Made by a program: the position numbers and the translations under genes
Notes under the pieces: model-generated
The model's database searches: none
Told to the model about the DNA's origin: nothing
What the model saw: only the letters and a program-made list of their open reading frames with translations
DNA from: JALZKA01 sp963717635
GTDB lineage: Bacteria > Actinomycetota > Thermoleophilia > Solirubrobacterales > 70-9
NCBI GenBank assembly: GCA_963717635.1
Contig: OY970347.1
Span: forward strand, 992,001-1,056,000
Length of the DNA: 64,000 nucleotides
Reading direction: 5' to 3'
Part shown: in pieces, positions 1 to 7,839 of the stretch
Layout: each line of letters begins with the position of its first letter
How positions within the stretch are numbered: position 1 is the stretch's first letter

Positions 1-629
1 CGACCGAGCTCGACCTCGGGCCCCCGGCGTCGTACGGCTGGTTGGCGGCGAATGCTCGGCGATTCGGGTTCCTGCGCCGGTATTCCTGGGAGGCGTGGCA
101 TTTCGGCTACGTCGCGGGTCCGGAGCCCTGCTCGGACGCGGGCGACAGCGTTGGCTCTGCCGGCGGTGGCGACGGCGCCGCAGCCGGCACCGTGCTGCCG
201 TCATTCGTGCCCACTCGATTTCGCCGGCCGCTCGCGCGCGCCGCGAGCCGCTGGAACGTCCCGGCCGGGCTGCTCGCCGCGCAACTCTTGGCGGAGTCCG
301 GTTTCAACCCGTTCGCCGTGTCGCCCGCCGGGGCGCAGGGCATCGCCCAGTTCATGCCGGGGACGGCGGCCGCCTACGGGCTGCGCGACCCGTTCGATGC
401 CGCCGCCGCAATCGACGCTCAGGCGCACCTGCTGTCCGACCTGATCGGGCAGTTCGGCCAGGTGGCGCTGGCGCTCGCCGCCTACAACGCCGGCCCCGCG
501 CCGGTCAGCGCCTGCCGCTGCGTCCCTCCCTACCCGGAGACCCAGGCCTATGTCAGCCGCATCCTCGGCCTGCTGGGAGGCGCCGGCGAGATTCCCCCGC
601 CGGCGCTCGAAGTGAGGCTTGTCAGGTGA
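1..629 (+). CDS. D,D-carboxypeptidase (M15/VanY-like) fused to lytic transglycosylase (SLT), 5'-truncated
   Basis: The reading frame is open from the left edge, so the true start lies outside the window; a TTG at 42 is only an internal codon. The first ~35 visible residues (including YGWLAANARRFGF and SWEAWHFGYV) match the C-terminal end of M15B D-Ala-D-Ala carboxypeptidases, where the W-H-F motif carries the last zinc-ligand histidine. After a Gly/Ala linker a goose-lysozyme-like SLT domain follows: catalytic Glu in LLAAQLLAESGFNP, then GAQGIAQFMPGTA and ALAAYNAGP. The protein would therefore cut both peptide cross-links and glycan strands of peptidoglycan outside the membrane. The fusion order is visible; the N-terminal secretion signal is not. 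It converges with the cupredoxin gene, 3 bases away. Confidence 0.8.
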   Translation, partial: TELDLGPPASYGWLAANARRFGFLRRYSWEAWHFGYVAGPEPCSDAGDSVGSAGGGDGAAAGTVLPSFVPTRFRRPLARAASRWNVPAGLLAAQLLAESGFNPFAVSPAGAQGIAQFMPGTAAAYGLRDPFDAAAAIDAQAHLLSDLIGQFGQVALALAAYNAGPAPVSACRCVPPYPETQAYVSRILGLLGGAGEIPPPALEVRLVR

Positions 630-632
630 GTC

Positions 633-1067
633 CTAGTCGACGGTGAGCGTGCCCTCCATGCCTGCCTCCCGGTGACCCGGGACCGAGCAGTAGAACGTGT
701 AATCGCCAGCCTCGAGGTCGATGTCTACCTCCGAGGTGTCGCCGCCCGAGATCTCCTCGGTACCGCCCAGGTCGCCATCCGGCCCTTCGATCTGAGCGTC
801 GTGCGGCACGGAGGCATCGTTGGTCAGCTGAATCGTGACCGCGCCCGCCGCCGCCTCGGCCGAGTCCTGCTCGTAGGCGAGGCTGCCGCCCGGATCGGCC
901 GTGAGCTCCACGGTTGAGCCGCCGCCGCCGGTGTCGACGCCGGTGTCGGCCGGTTCCGTGGTCGTGGCCGCGTCGGTCGTCGCATCGTCGTCGTCATCGC
1001 CGCAGGCCGCGAAGCCAAACACGCTGAGCGTAAGCACGGCCGCGAGGAGCACGAGATGTCGCTTCAA
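633..1067 (-). CDS. Secreted cupredoxin-like lipoprotein (plastocyanin/azurin family)
   Basis: 144 residues. A signal peptide ends in a lipobox (F-A-A-C, Cys22), followed by an Asp run and a Thr/Asp/Gly-rich linker to about residue 50, then a ~90-residue cupredoxin domain. All four type-1 copper ligands are visible: His89 in VPHDAQ, then Cys127, His132 and Met137 in FYCSVPGHREAGM. It should be a membrane-anchored blue copper protein that carries electrons or copper at the cell surface. The start is TTG at 1067 with a strong purine-rich AAAGGGG ribosome site just upstream; that site lies in a short palindrome. The gene is divergent from the sulfotransferase at 1126. The partner oxidase or reductase is not in the window. 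Confidence 0.85.
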   Translation of the reverse strand: MKRHLVLLAAVLTLSVFGFAACGDDDDDATTDAATTTEPADTGVDTGGGGSTVELTADPGGSLAYEQDSAEAAAGAVTIQLTNDASVPHDAQIEGPDGDLGGTEEISGGDTSEVDIDLEAGDYTFYCSVPGHREAGMEGTLTVD

Positions 1068-1079
1068 AGGGACCCCTTT
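1066..1079. promoter_or_regulatory. Palindrome over the cupredoxin start and ribosome site
   Basis: AAAGGG-AC-CCCTTT is a perfect 6-base inverted repeat. On the minus strand it contains the AAAGGGG Shine-Dalgarno-like run and reaches the TTG start codon at 1067. It could be an mRNA hairpin hiding the ribosome site or a small operator; the 2-base loop makes a DNA operator more likely. Function is inferred only. Confidence 0.3.
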
Positions 1080-1125
1080 CCTATGGCTTGCGAAATCAGT
1101 CTAGATCAATGACGATCGGTCACCC

Positions 1126-1968
1126 ATGCTGCCGAACGTGATCTGTATCGGGGCCGCGAAATGCGGTACGACAAGCCTCCATCGGTACCTGGACCTCCAC
1201 CCGGAGATCCACATGGCGCCGGCCAAGGAGCTCGACTTCTTTGCGGGCCCGGGCTGGAACTGGGACCGGGGGTTCGAGTGGTACGAGTCCAACTTTCCGA
1301 GCTCGGCGCCGATCCAGGGCGAGACGTCCAACACCTACACGATGGACCCGTTCATCGCCGGCGTTCCCGAGCGGATCGCAGCGGCGGTCCCCGACGCGAG
1401 GCTGCTCTACCTGGTCGGCGATCCGATCGAGCGCGTCATCTCCGACTGGGTAGGAAATCGCGCGCGCGGCTGGCAGAAGCACTCCCTCGAGGAGCTCTGC
1501 CAGGACCCTGACTTCGCGCAGAGCGGTTATCTCTATCGGAGCCGCTACTACCACCAGCTCTCGCGCTACCTGGAGGTGTTCCCACGCGACGCCGTGCACG
1601 TCATTGTCAAGGAGGAGCTGGCCGAGCGCCGCCGTGAGACGCTCCGCGACGTCTTCCGATTTCTCGAGGTTGCGGACGATTTCGAGGACCCCCGGCTTGA
1701 CGAACGCCACAACCCGTCCGCTTTAAAACGCGCTCCACGGCGCCACGTGCAAGCGCTGCGCCGGATCCCCGTGTTCGCAGGAGTCGAGGCGGCGGCTCAT
1801 CGGCGTACCGGGCGATCCGCCGCATGGGTGCAACTTCCGTTCTCGAAGCTGATCACCAGGCCGCAGCTGAGCGACAGCGCGCGCCGGCGCCTGGTTGAGG
1901 CGCTCGAACCTGACGTGGCGGCGTTTCGGACCCTGACCGGAAAGCCGTTCTCTCACTGGTCCGTGTGA
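1126..1968 (+). CDS. PAPS-dependent sulfotransferase
   Basis: 280 residues, typical of the Sulfotransfer_1/3 family. The 5'-phosphosulfate-binding loop is at the N-terminus (GAAKCGTTSLHRYL, residues 9-22), preceded by the usual beta strand. The 3'-phosphate-binding segment follows near residue 103 (YLVGDPIERVISDW). It transfers sulfate from PAPS to a hydroxyl or amine of an unknown acceptor, probably a carbohydrate, given the sulfotransferases and glycan genes further right. It is cytoplasmic, with no signal peptide or membrane segment. It stands 23 bases upstream of uvrC, which has its own -10 element, so the two may not be functionally linked. The conserved basic/His catalytic residue cannot be assigned with certainty by eye. 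Confidence 0.85.
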   Translation: MLPNVICIGAAKCGTTSLHRYLDLHPEIHMAPAKELDFFAGPGWNWDRGFEWYESNFPSSAPIQGETSNTYTMDPFIAGVPERIAAAVPDARLLYLVGDPIERVISDWVGNRARGWQKHSLEELCQDPDFAQSGYLYRSRYYHQLSRYLEVFPRDAVHVIVKEELAERRRETLRDVFRFLEVADDFEDPRLDERHNPSALKRAPRRHVQALRRIPVFAGVEAAAHRRTGRSAAWVQLPFSKLITRPQLSDSARRRLVEALEPDVAAFRTLTGKPFSHWSV

Positions 1969-1977
1969 GGCTCTGCC

Positions 1978-1983
1978 TAACCT
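1978..1983 (+). promoter_or_regulatory. -10 element for a leaderless uvrC transcript
   Basis: TAACCT lies 8 bases before the ATG at 1992, so a transcript starting 6-8 bases after it would begin at or next to the start codon. This supports ATG 1992 over the GTG at 1965. No clear -35 box is seen. Confidence 0.5.
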
Positions 1984-1991
1984 CTCGGGAC

Positions 1992-3887
1992 ATGCCCGAT
2001 CTCGAGATCAGCCCGGAGCTCGAGCCCGCCGAGGGCGGGAGCGTCGCCGAGCAGCGCCGCTCGCTGCCGGACGAACCCGGCGTCTACACGTTCCGCGACC
2101 GCGAGGGCGAGGTGCTCTATGTCGGCAAGGCGCGGTCGATCCGCAAGCGAGTGGGCGGCCACTTCTCCGGGAAGACGCGGACCCGAGCGATGACCGAGCA
2201 GGTGGTGTCGATCGAGTTCTTCGTGACCGAGACCGAGGCCGATGCGCTGCTCGCCGAGCAGCAGTTCATCAAGCGCCACCGGCCGCGGTTCAACATCCGC
2301 CTGCGCGACGACAAGTCGTATCCCTACATCGGGATCAGCCTCGACGAGGAGTTCCCCCGGGTGTACTTCACGCGCGAGCGGCACCGGTCGGCGCGGGTCT
2401 ACTTCGGCCCGTACTCGAACGCGAAGCGGACCCGTGAGACGCTCGAGCTGCTCGGCAAGCTGTTCCAATACCGGACCTGCGAAGGGCCCGACCCCGGACG
2501 GCGCTCCGGCGTCCCGTGCCTGGACTACTACATCAAGCGCTGTCAGGCGCCCTGTGTCGGCTACATCGATCGCGAGGAGTACCGCCGGAACATCGACGCG
2601 ATCGCGAGCTTCCTGTCCGGGCGCTACCGGGATGTCGAGCGGGACCTCGAGCGCAAGATGGAAGAGGCCGCCGCGGCTGAAGAGTTCGAGCGAGCCGCGG
2701 TCTATCGCGATCGGCTGGAAGCCGTTCGAGGGTTGATGGAGCGCCGGGCCGTGGCCGGGGATTCACTCGACCACGCCGACGTGATCGCGGTGGCTACCGA
2801 GGCCGATACGGCGAACGGTCAGGTCTTCCAGGTGCGCGACGGGATCCTCGCCGAGCGGCAGAGCTTCTACATGACCAACGCGGGCGAGCGCGACGAGAGC
2901 GAGGTCATGGAGGAGTTCATCGCGCAGTACTACTCGGCCGCGCCGGCGATCCCGCGCCTGATCGTTGCGGGTGAGGCGCTTCGCGAGCGCTCGCCGCTGC
3001 TGGCGGAGGCGTTGGCCACGCGTCGCGGCGCGCCGGTGGAGGTTCGGGTGGCCGAGCGGGGCGACCTGCGGCGGCTGCGCGAGCTGGCCGAGCGCAACGC
3101 TCGCCTGGCGCTGGCCCAGGACCGGCTGCGACGCGAGCGCCGCCGCCAGGAGCGGGTCGATACCGTCGCCGCGCTCCAGGAGGCGCTGGGCCTGGACAGG
3201 CTGCCGATCCGGATCGAGGGCTTCGACATCTCGAACATCGGTGGCGAGCACACGGTGGCGTCGATGGTCGTCTTCGAGGGCGGCGCGCCGAAGAAGTCGG
3301 ATTATCGCCGGTTTCGCGTGCGCGGCGACCGCTCGTCCGGTCCCGACGATTTCGCCTCCCTGGGGGAGGTTCTCTCCCGCCGCCTTGCGCAGCTGGAGAA
3401 CCAGAACGACCGGTCGCCGCACGACGCCGAGCGCGACGAGAGCTTCGCCAGCCTCCCGGACCTGATCATGATCGACGGCGGTAAGGGTCAGCTCAGCGCC
3501 GGGATGAAGGCGGTCGGATCGCTGGTCGAGCGCGGGGTGGCGGTCATCAGCCTCGCCAAGCGGCTCGAGGAGATCTACGTTCCGGGACGGTCCGCGCCGC
3601 TCGAGATCGAGCCAGACTCGCCCGCCTCCCGGCTGCTGCAACGGGTCCGCGACGAGGCGCATCGGTTCGCGATCGACTTCCACCGCTCGCGTCGCGACCG
3701 CGCGATGACGCACTCACTGCTCGACGAGCTACGAGGGGTCGGACCGGTGCGCAAGCGAGCTCTGCTCAGCCACTTCGGCTCGCCCGAGCGGATCGTCGGG
3801 GCGACCCGCGAGGAGATCGAGGCCGTGCCCGGAATCCCGGGCAAGCTCGCCCGCGCCATCCACCACCAGCTCCACCAGGCCGGATGA
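1992..3887 (+). CDS. uvrC: UvrABC system protein C (excinuclease)
   Basis: 631 residues, full length. UvrC makes both incisions around a DNA lesion in nucleotide excision repair. Domains in order: GIY-YIG nuclease (GVY at 30-32, YVG at 43-45); a four-cysteine segment (C163, C176, C184, C188) matching the UvrC iron-sulfur site; a UVR helical motif at about 213-248 that contacts UvrB; the RNase H-like nuclease with D412 (FDISN), D495 (MIDGGKGQ) and H557 (DEAHRF); and helix-hairpin-helix DNA-binding repeats at about 575-625. I chose ATG 1992 because of the -10 hexamer just upstream; a GTG at 1965, overlapping the previous stop, would add nine unconserved residues. rapZ overlaps its stop, as in many Actinomycetota. 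Confidence 0.97.
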   Translation: MPDLEISPELEPAEGGSVAEQRRSLPDEPGVYTFRDREGEVLYVGKARSIRKRVGGHFSGKTRTRAMTEQVVSIEFFVTETEADALLAEQQFIKRHRPRFNIRLRDDKSYPYIGISLDEEFPRVYFTRERHRSARVYFGPYSNAKRTRETLELLGKLFQYRTCEGPDPGRRSGVPCLDYYIKRCQAPCVGYIDREEYRRNIDAIASFLSGRYRDVERDLERKMEEAAAAEEFERAAVYRDRLEAVRGLMERRAVAGDSLDHADVIAVATEADTANGQVFQVRDGILAERQSFYMTNAGERDESEVMEEFIAQYYSAAPAIPRLIVAGEALRERSPLLAEALATRRGAPVEVRVAERGDLRRLRELAERNARLALAQDRLRRERRRQERVDTVAALQEALGLDRLPIRIEGFDISNIGGEHTVASMVVFEGGAPKKSDYRRFRVRGDRSSGPDDFASLGEVLSRRLAQLENQNDRSPHDAERDESFASLPDLIMIDGGKGQLSAGMKAVGSLVERGVAVISLAKRLEEIYVPGRSAPLEIEPDSPASRLLQRVRDEAHRFAIDFHRSRRDRAMTHSLLDELRGVGPVRKRALLSHFGSPERIVGATREEIEAVPGIPGKLARAIHHQLHQAG

Positions 3888-4786
3888 TGACGAGGCCCCA
3901 GCCCGAGCTCTTTCCAGAACCGGTCGAGCTCTTCGTGATCACCGGCTACTCGGGCGCCGGGAAGTCGGAGGCGATCGCCGCCTTCGAAGATTCCGGGTTC
4001 TTCTGCGTGGACAACCTCCCGCCGCCGATGATCGGCTCGCTCGGCGAGCTGTTCCGCCATGAGGGCAGTGCTGTCAAGCGGGCGGCGGTCGTCACCGACG
4101 TGCGAGGCGGCGACTACTTCGAGGAATTGGCGGCGGTGCTCGGCGAGCTCGACCACGACGGGCTCGAGCTCAAGGTCGTGTTCCTCGAGGCGGAGGAACA
4201 GACGCTGCTCGACCGGTTCAAGGAAACCCGCCGCCGGCACCCACTGGCGCCTGAGGGCCGGGTGATCGACGGCATCCGGGCTGAGCGCGAGATCCTGGGA
4301 CCGCTGCGCGAGCAGGCGGACGTGGTGATGGACACCTCGGACCTCACCGGGGCGATGCTCCGCCGTCGCATCGCCACGGAGCTCCTCGGCCCGCGGGATG
4401 CTCATCGCCGCCTGGCGCTTACGTTGCTCACGTTCGGGTTCAAGAACGGACCGCCCCGCGACGCCGACCTGATGTTCGACGTGCGGTTCCTGCCGAACCC
4501 GCACTACCGAGAGGACCTGCGTCCGCTGACCGGCCTGGATGAGGCGGTCGTGCAGCACGTCGAGGCCGGCGACCTGGCGACGGAGTTCTATTCGCGGGTG
4601 CTCGCGCTGCTGGACTTCCTGCTGCCGGCTTACGTCGTCGAGGGCAAGAGCCACCTGACGATCGCGGTCGGCTGCACGGGCGGTCGCCACCGCTCGGTCA
4701 CGGTCGCGAACCGCATTGCACGCCACCTTGCGGATCGCAAGGAGATCGGGGTCCGGGTGGTCCATCGCGATGTCGAACTGGATTGA
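3884..4786 (+). CDS. rapZ: RNase adapter / nucleotide-binding protein RapZ (YvcJ)
   Basis: 300 residues. The P-loop is GYSGAGKS (21-28) and the C-terminal domain carries the conserved AVGCTGGRHRSV segment. In proteobacteria RapZ controls glucosamine-6-phosphate synthase by steering RNase E to a small RNA; in Gram-positives YvcJ is an NTPase of uncertain target linked to cell-envelope precursor control. The ATG overlaps the uvrC stop by four bases (ATGA), with a second ATG three bases later. In most Actinomycetota the next genes are yvcK and whiA, then gap; here both are absent and the next gene is the convergent glycosidase-like gene. Confidence 0.95.
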   Translation: MMTRPQPELFPEPVELFVITGYSGAGKSEAIAAFEDSGFFCVDNLPPPMIGSLGELFRHEGSAVKRAAVVTDVRGGDYFEELAAVLGELDHDGLELKVVFLEAEEQTLLDRFKETRRRHPLAPEGRVIDGIRAEREILGPLREQADVVMDTSDLTGAMLRRRIATELLGPRDAHRRLALTLLTFGFKNGPPRDADLMFDVRFLPNPHYREDLRPLTGLDEAVVQHVEAGDLATEFYSRVLALLDFLLPAYVVEGKSHLTIAVGCTGGRHRSVTVANRIARHLADRKEIGVRVVHRDVELD

Positions 4787-4789
4787 GTG

Positions 4790-6487
4790 TCAGCGCCTGC
4801 GGCCGGTGCAGCGGGTGCGCACCTGCTCGTGGCGCTTCAGGTAATAGGCGCGCTCGGCGCTGGTAGCACCGAGCGTGGCCAGTTCGAGCCTGCGGAGCTT
4901 GCGCTCGCATGGGGCACACCTGCGGCGTAGGCGACGAAGTCGTGAGCGCAAAACTGGACGCGTCGCGGCATCGGCCCGCTTCAGCTTTCGCTTGACCCGC
5001 GCCTGCTTGCGCTTGCATGGGACGCAGCGCCGGCTCGCCCGCTTGTACCTGCGCGCCAGCGCACGTTGCTCGCTGCCGGTCGTCGCCGCGACCTTGGCGG
5101 TCAGAGCCGCGAGCCGCGCGCCGCACGCGGCTCGGGCTGCCGGGCCGCTGCCGGAGCCACCGCCAACGCCCGAGCCACCGCCACCACTGCCACCACCGCC
5201 GGAGCCGCCCCCGGCCTCGCTCCGCTCCGGATCGAGCGGGTAATGATCGTTCTCGTCGCGAACGCCATCGCCGTCCTGGTCGGGCTTTGGCATCCCCGGA
5301 CAGATCTCGTGGGTGGCGGTGGGCGGGTCATCGGTGCTCTCGCCTCTGAACACCTGCGTCCAATGCACGTATTCGCGACCGGAGTCGTACAGCTCGGCAC
5401 TCCCCATATGGGCGATCCCAAACATGTCCTCGGCATCCGATGTGTTCTGGTCGCGCGTCGTCCACGTGTACTGCAGCACGCCGTTCAGGTTGCAGTTGGT
5501 CCGCGGCAGCTTGCTCATCACGTTGGCGTAGCTGGCAACTCGCTCGTCTTCGGTCATGTCGATATCGCCGGCGCGGCTGAACCCGATCTCGTTGAGCAGC
5601 ATCGGCAGGCTGTCCGGAAGCGTCGCCTCACGCAGCCACTGGCGGAACTTGGGAACCCCGTTGAGCTGACTGGCGAGGGCCTTGCCCGGATAGAGGTGGA
5701 TGGCCATCGCATCCGCCGACGTGCGGATGCTCGGCCGTGCCGCCACCATCCGGCGCAGGTACTCCGGTGTCGAAACCGAGCCGCCTTGGGTCCTTGCGCC
5801 GGTCCCCATGCCGCCGATGACCACCTGGGCACCAGGGTCCTCGGCGTGGATGCTTTCCTCGGCGAGCGAGAACAGGACCGCATAGCCCTCCGGGTCAACC
5901 CGTGGGCACCACGTCCCTGCCGTATTCGGCGCGTTCCAGATCTCGTGCATTCGGACCGGGCGGGGGTCCAGGGCGGGATGCGACTCCCAAAACGAACCGC
6001 CCGGCCCATAGCGACGGACCACCGCGCGCGCGGCCGCTGCATATCCGACGGGTGTGCCGGCACCCAGCCCGGCCGAGCCGCGATTGCGGCATTGGCTGAT
6101 CTCGGACGGCGTGCCGCTTGCCGCCCAGGGCGGCGCGTAGGCGAACAGTGATTGCGCCCGCAGGCCACTCCGGGCCAGGGCTCTGATCTGGATGTCCACT
6201 TCGCTCCATTGGTACGTATGAGCTCCGCCCACTGGCGCCTTCGGCTCGATCATTGACCAGGGAATTGGCAGGCGAACCTGGGTCATCCCGGTGCCGGCGA
6301 TCCGTTCCACATGACGTTCCCTGACCTCGGCCGTCATGGTGTAGGAGTTCTGCAGGTTGGTGCCGAAGAAGTCGCCGGGAACCCTCGGCGGGGCGGCACT
6401 TACGGTCGTGGCGAAGGCAGCTACCGCGGCGAGACTGGCGAATCCGGCCACGCGCGAGCGGATGCTCCTCGTGCCCATCGACTGCAT
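4790..6487 (-). CDS. Secreted glycoside-hydrolase-like protein with C-terminal cysteine-repeat tail
   Basis: 565 residues. A signal peptide (cleavage near VSA, residue 31) is followed by a (beta/alpha)8 domain of the GH5/GH39 type to about residue 380. The strand-4 motif is HEIWNAPN (181-188): Ala186 sits where clan GH-A enzymes have the acid/base Glu (WNEPN). The strand-7 nucleophile candidate Glu300 (LLNEIGF) is kept. Next come a calcium-binding DxDxDG motif (DQDGDGVRDEND, from 403), a Gly/Ser linker (426-448) and three 36-residue repeats from 455 to the end. It is the second gene of an operon, 9 bases after its tandem paralogue. Probably extracellular and wall- or glycan-bound. Whether it hydrolyses anything or only binds sugar is open. 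Confidence 0.8.
   Translation of the reverse strand: MQSMGTRSIRSRVAGFASLAAVAAFATTVSAAPPRVPGDFFGTNLQNSYTMTAEVRERHVERIAGTGMTQVRLPIPWSMIEPKAPVGGAHTYQWSEVDIQIRALARSGLRAQSLFAYAPPWAASGTPSEISQCRNRGSAGLGAGTPVGYAAAARAVVRRYGPGGSFWESHPALDPRPVRMHEIWNAPNTAGTWCPRVDPEGYAVLFSLAEESIHAEDPGAQVVIGGMGTGARTQGGSVSTPEYLRRMVAARPSIRTSADAMAIHLYPGKALASQLNGVPKFRQWLREATLPDSLPMLLNEIGFSRAGDIDMTEDERVASYANVMSKLPRTNCNLNGVLQYTWTTRDQNTSDAEDMFGIAHMGSAELYDSGREYVHWTQVFRGESTDDPPTATHEICPGMPKPDQDGDGVRDENDHYPLDPERSEAGGGSGGGGSGGGGSGVGGGSGSGPAARAACGARLAALTAKVAATTGSEQRALARRYKRASRRCVPCKRKQARVKRKLKRADAATRPVLRSRLRRLRRRCAPCERKLRRLELATLGATSAERAYYLKRHEQVRTRCTGRRR
4793..5125 (-). repeat. Three 36-codon cysteine-bracketed basic repeats
   Basis: Residues 455-565 of the 565-residue glycosidase-like protein fall into three units starting at Cys455, Cys491 and Cys527. 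Each runs Cys, an amphipathic basic helix, a turn, a second basic helix, then Cys at unit position 34; units one and two end in C-x-P before the next Cys. The spacing is exact (36, 36). Basic charge rises through the array. The tandem paralogue lacks this tail, so it was gained or lost after the duplication. It could bind acidic wall polymers; I do not recognise the domain. Confidence 0.75.
5450..5580 (-). repeat. Conserved copy 1 of a tandem gene duplication
   Basis: This block matches 6731-6861 at a constant offset of 1281 bases, with only scattered mismatches. It encodes the region from TEDERVASY through LQYTWTTRDQN, identical in both proteins. It is the best-kept part of the duplication that made the two glycosidase-like genes. 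Confidence 0.8.
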
Positions 6488-6496
6488 CGCCCGGAC

Positions 6497-7768
6497 CTAG
6501 GCCCGGGCGGGATCAAGCGGGTAATAGTCACTCTCGTCGAGCACGCCGTCTCGATCCTGGTCCGGCTTCGGCATTCCGGGGCAGATCATGAGCGTGCCCC
6601 GAGGTGCCTCCGAGGTCAAGAGCCCGCGGAAGTTCAGGGTCCAGCCGACGAACTCACGCCCCGACGGATACATCTCGGCCGTACCCATCTGCGCGATCCC
6701 GAACATGTCCTCGGCATCCTGGCCGTTTTGGTCGCGCGTCGTCCACGTGTACTGAAGCACCCCGTTCAGGTTGCAGTTGGTCCGCGGCAGCTTGCTCATC
6801 ACGTTGGCGTAGCTCGCGACCCGCTCGTCCTCGGTCATGTCGATCGCGCCCGCGCGGCTGAAGCCGATCTCGTTCAGGAGCATTGGCATCGTGTTGGGGA
6901 TCCCTGCGGCGCGCAGCCACTCACGAAACAGCGGCAGCCCGTTGAGCTGGCTGGCGAGCGTCTTGCCGGGGTAGAGGTGGATCGCCATCGCGCTGGCCGA
7001 CGTGCGGATGCTGGGCTTCGCCGCCGTCATCTTTTTCAGGAACTCCGGCGTCGACATCGACCCGCCCTGGGTCTTCGCGCCGATCCCCATACCGCCGATC
7101 ACGATCTGGGCACCGGGGTCGAACGCTCTGATCGCAAGCTGCGCCTGATGGAAAACCTCGGCGTAGCCGCCGGGTGTGACCGTGGGGCACCAGGTCCCCG
7201 ATGTGTTCGGAGCGTTCCAGATCTCGTGCACCCGGATCGGCCGCGGAGTCAGTTCCGGGTGGGCCTGCCAGAACTGACCGTTCGGCCCGTACCGGCGCGC
7301 GACGGCACCGGCTGCCGCGGCGTAGTTCTTCGGAGTGCTGGTCCCGAGCCCAGCGACCCCCCGACTTCGGCAGTTGTTGATCTGCGCCTGGCTGCCACTT
7401 GCCGCCCAGTTGGGCGCGTAGGCAAAGAGGGACTGGACCCGGATGCCGTGCCGCGCCATCGCGCCGATCTCATCGTCCACCAACCCCCAGGTGTAGGCGT
7501 GGGTGCCGTCGTTCTTCGGCGGTGTTTTCTCGATCATCGACCAGGGGATCGGCAGCCGGAGCTCGGTGATGCCGCCGGACACCATTTTGGCCAGGTGCAG
7601 GTCGCGGAGGTCGTCTGCGAGCGTGTACGAGTTCGGCAGATTGGTTCCGAAGTAGTCGTTTGGGACACGCACGGACGAAGCGCTGGCTCCCGATGCCGAC
7701 ACAATCGTGACGGCGAGCACCAGCATCCCGAGAATCGCTGCGCGTCCGTGCTTCCGGGTGGCTAGCAC
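6497..7768 (-). CDS. Secreted glycoside-hydrolase-like protein (tandem paralogue)
   Basis: 423 residues, first gene of a two-gene operon. A signal peptide (ends near SGASA, residue 30) precedes a (beta/alpha)8 domain that aligns without gaps to its downstream neighbour for the first ~300 residues. The acid/base position is again Ala186 (HEIWNAPN), while Glu300 (LLNEIGF) is kept. It ends right after a DxDxDG calcium motif (DQDRDGVLDESD) and lacks the Gly/Ser linker and cysteine repeats. The start is GTG 7768, nine bases after a -10 element with a good -35. It is probably free in the medium while the neighbour is retained on the cell. Catalysis is uncertain, as for its paralogues. Confidence 0.8.
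   Translation of the reverse strand: MLATRKHGRAAILGMLVLAVTIVSASGASASSVRVPNDYFGTNLPNSYTLADDLRDLHLAKMVSGGITELRLPIPWSMIEKTPPKNDGTHAYTWGLVDDEIGAMARHGIRVQSLFAYAPNWAASGSQAQINNCRSRGVAGLGTSTPKNYAAAAGAVARRYGPNGQFWQAHPELTPRPIRVHEIWNAPNTSGTWCPTVTPGGYAEVFHQAQLAIRAFDPGAQIVIGGMGIGAKTQGGSMSTPEFLKKMTAAKPSIRTSASAMAIHLYPGKTLASQLNGLPLFREWLRAAGIPNTMPMLLNEIGFSRAGAIDMTEDERVASYANVMSKLPRTNCNLNGVLQYTWTTRDQNGQDAEDMFGIAQMGTAEMYPSGREFVGWTLNFRGLLTSEAPRGTLMICPGMPKPDQDRDGVLDESDYYPLDPARA
6731..6861 (-). repeat. Conserved copy 2 of a tandem gene duplication
   Basis: Matches 5450-5580 at an offset of 1281 bases. The high nucleotide identity here, against lower identity elsewhere in the two genes, suggests either strong selection or local gene conversion. 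Confidence 0.8.
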
Positions 7769-7777
7769 GGTCCGGGC

Positions 7778-7806
7778 AGCGTAGTTGGCTGAAATCCGGC
7801 CGTCAA
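7778..7806 (-). promoter_or_regulatory. Promoter of the glycosidase-like gene pair
   Basis: On the minus strand: -35 TTGACG (7806-7801), a 17-base spacer, -10 TACGCT (7783-7778). The GTG start at 7768 lies nine bases after the -10, so the 5' leader would be only a few bases. This is the only short-leader promoter in the window with a near-consensus -35. Confidence 0.65.
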
Positions 7807-7839
7807 GCGGGAACCGTCGCTAGTGGAGCATGAAGCAGA

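Noticed and set aside
1965..1991. GTG 1965 as uvrC start (overlaps previous stop)
   Set aside because: The GTGA overlap is tempting since it is common here, but the extra nine residues are unlike UvrC N-termini and a -10 hexamer fits ATG 1992 better.
6311..7765. 484-residue open frame on the plus strand
   Set aside because: Antisense to the glycosidase-like gene, which has a signal peptide, conserved paralogues and a promoter. The shadow shows repeated matches only because the sense genes are duplicated.
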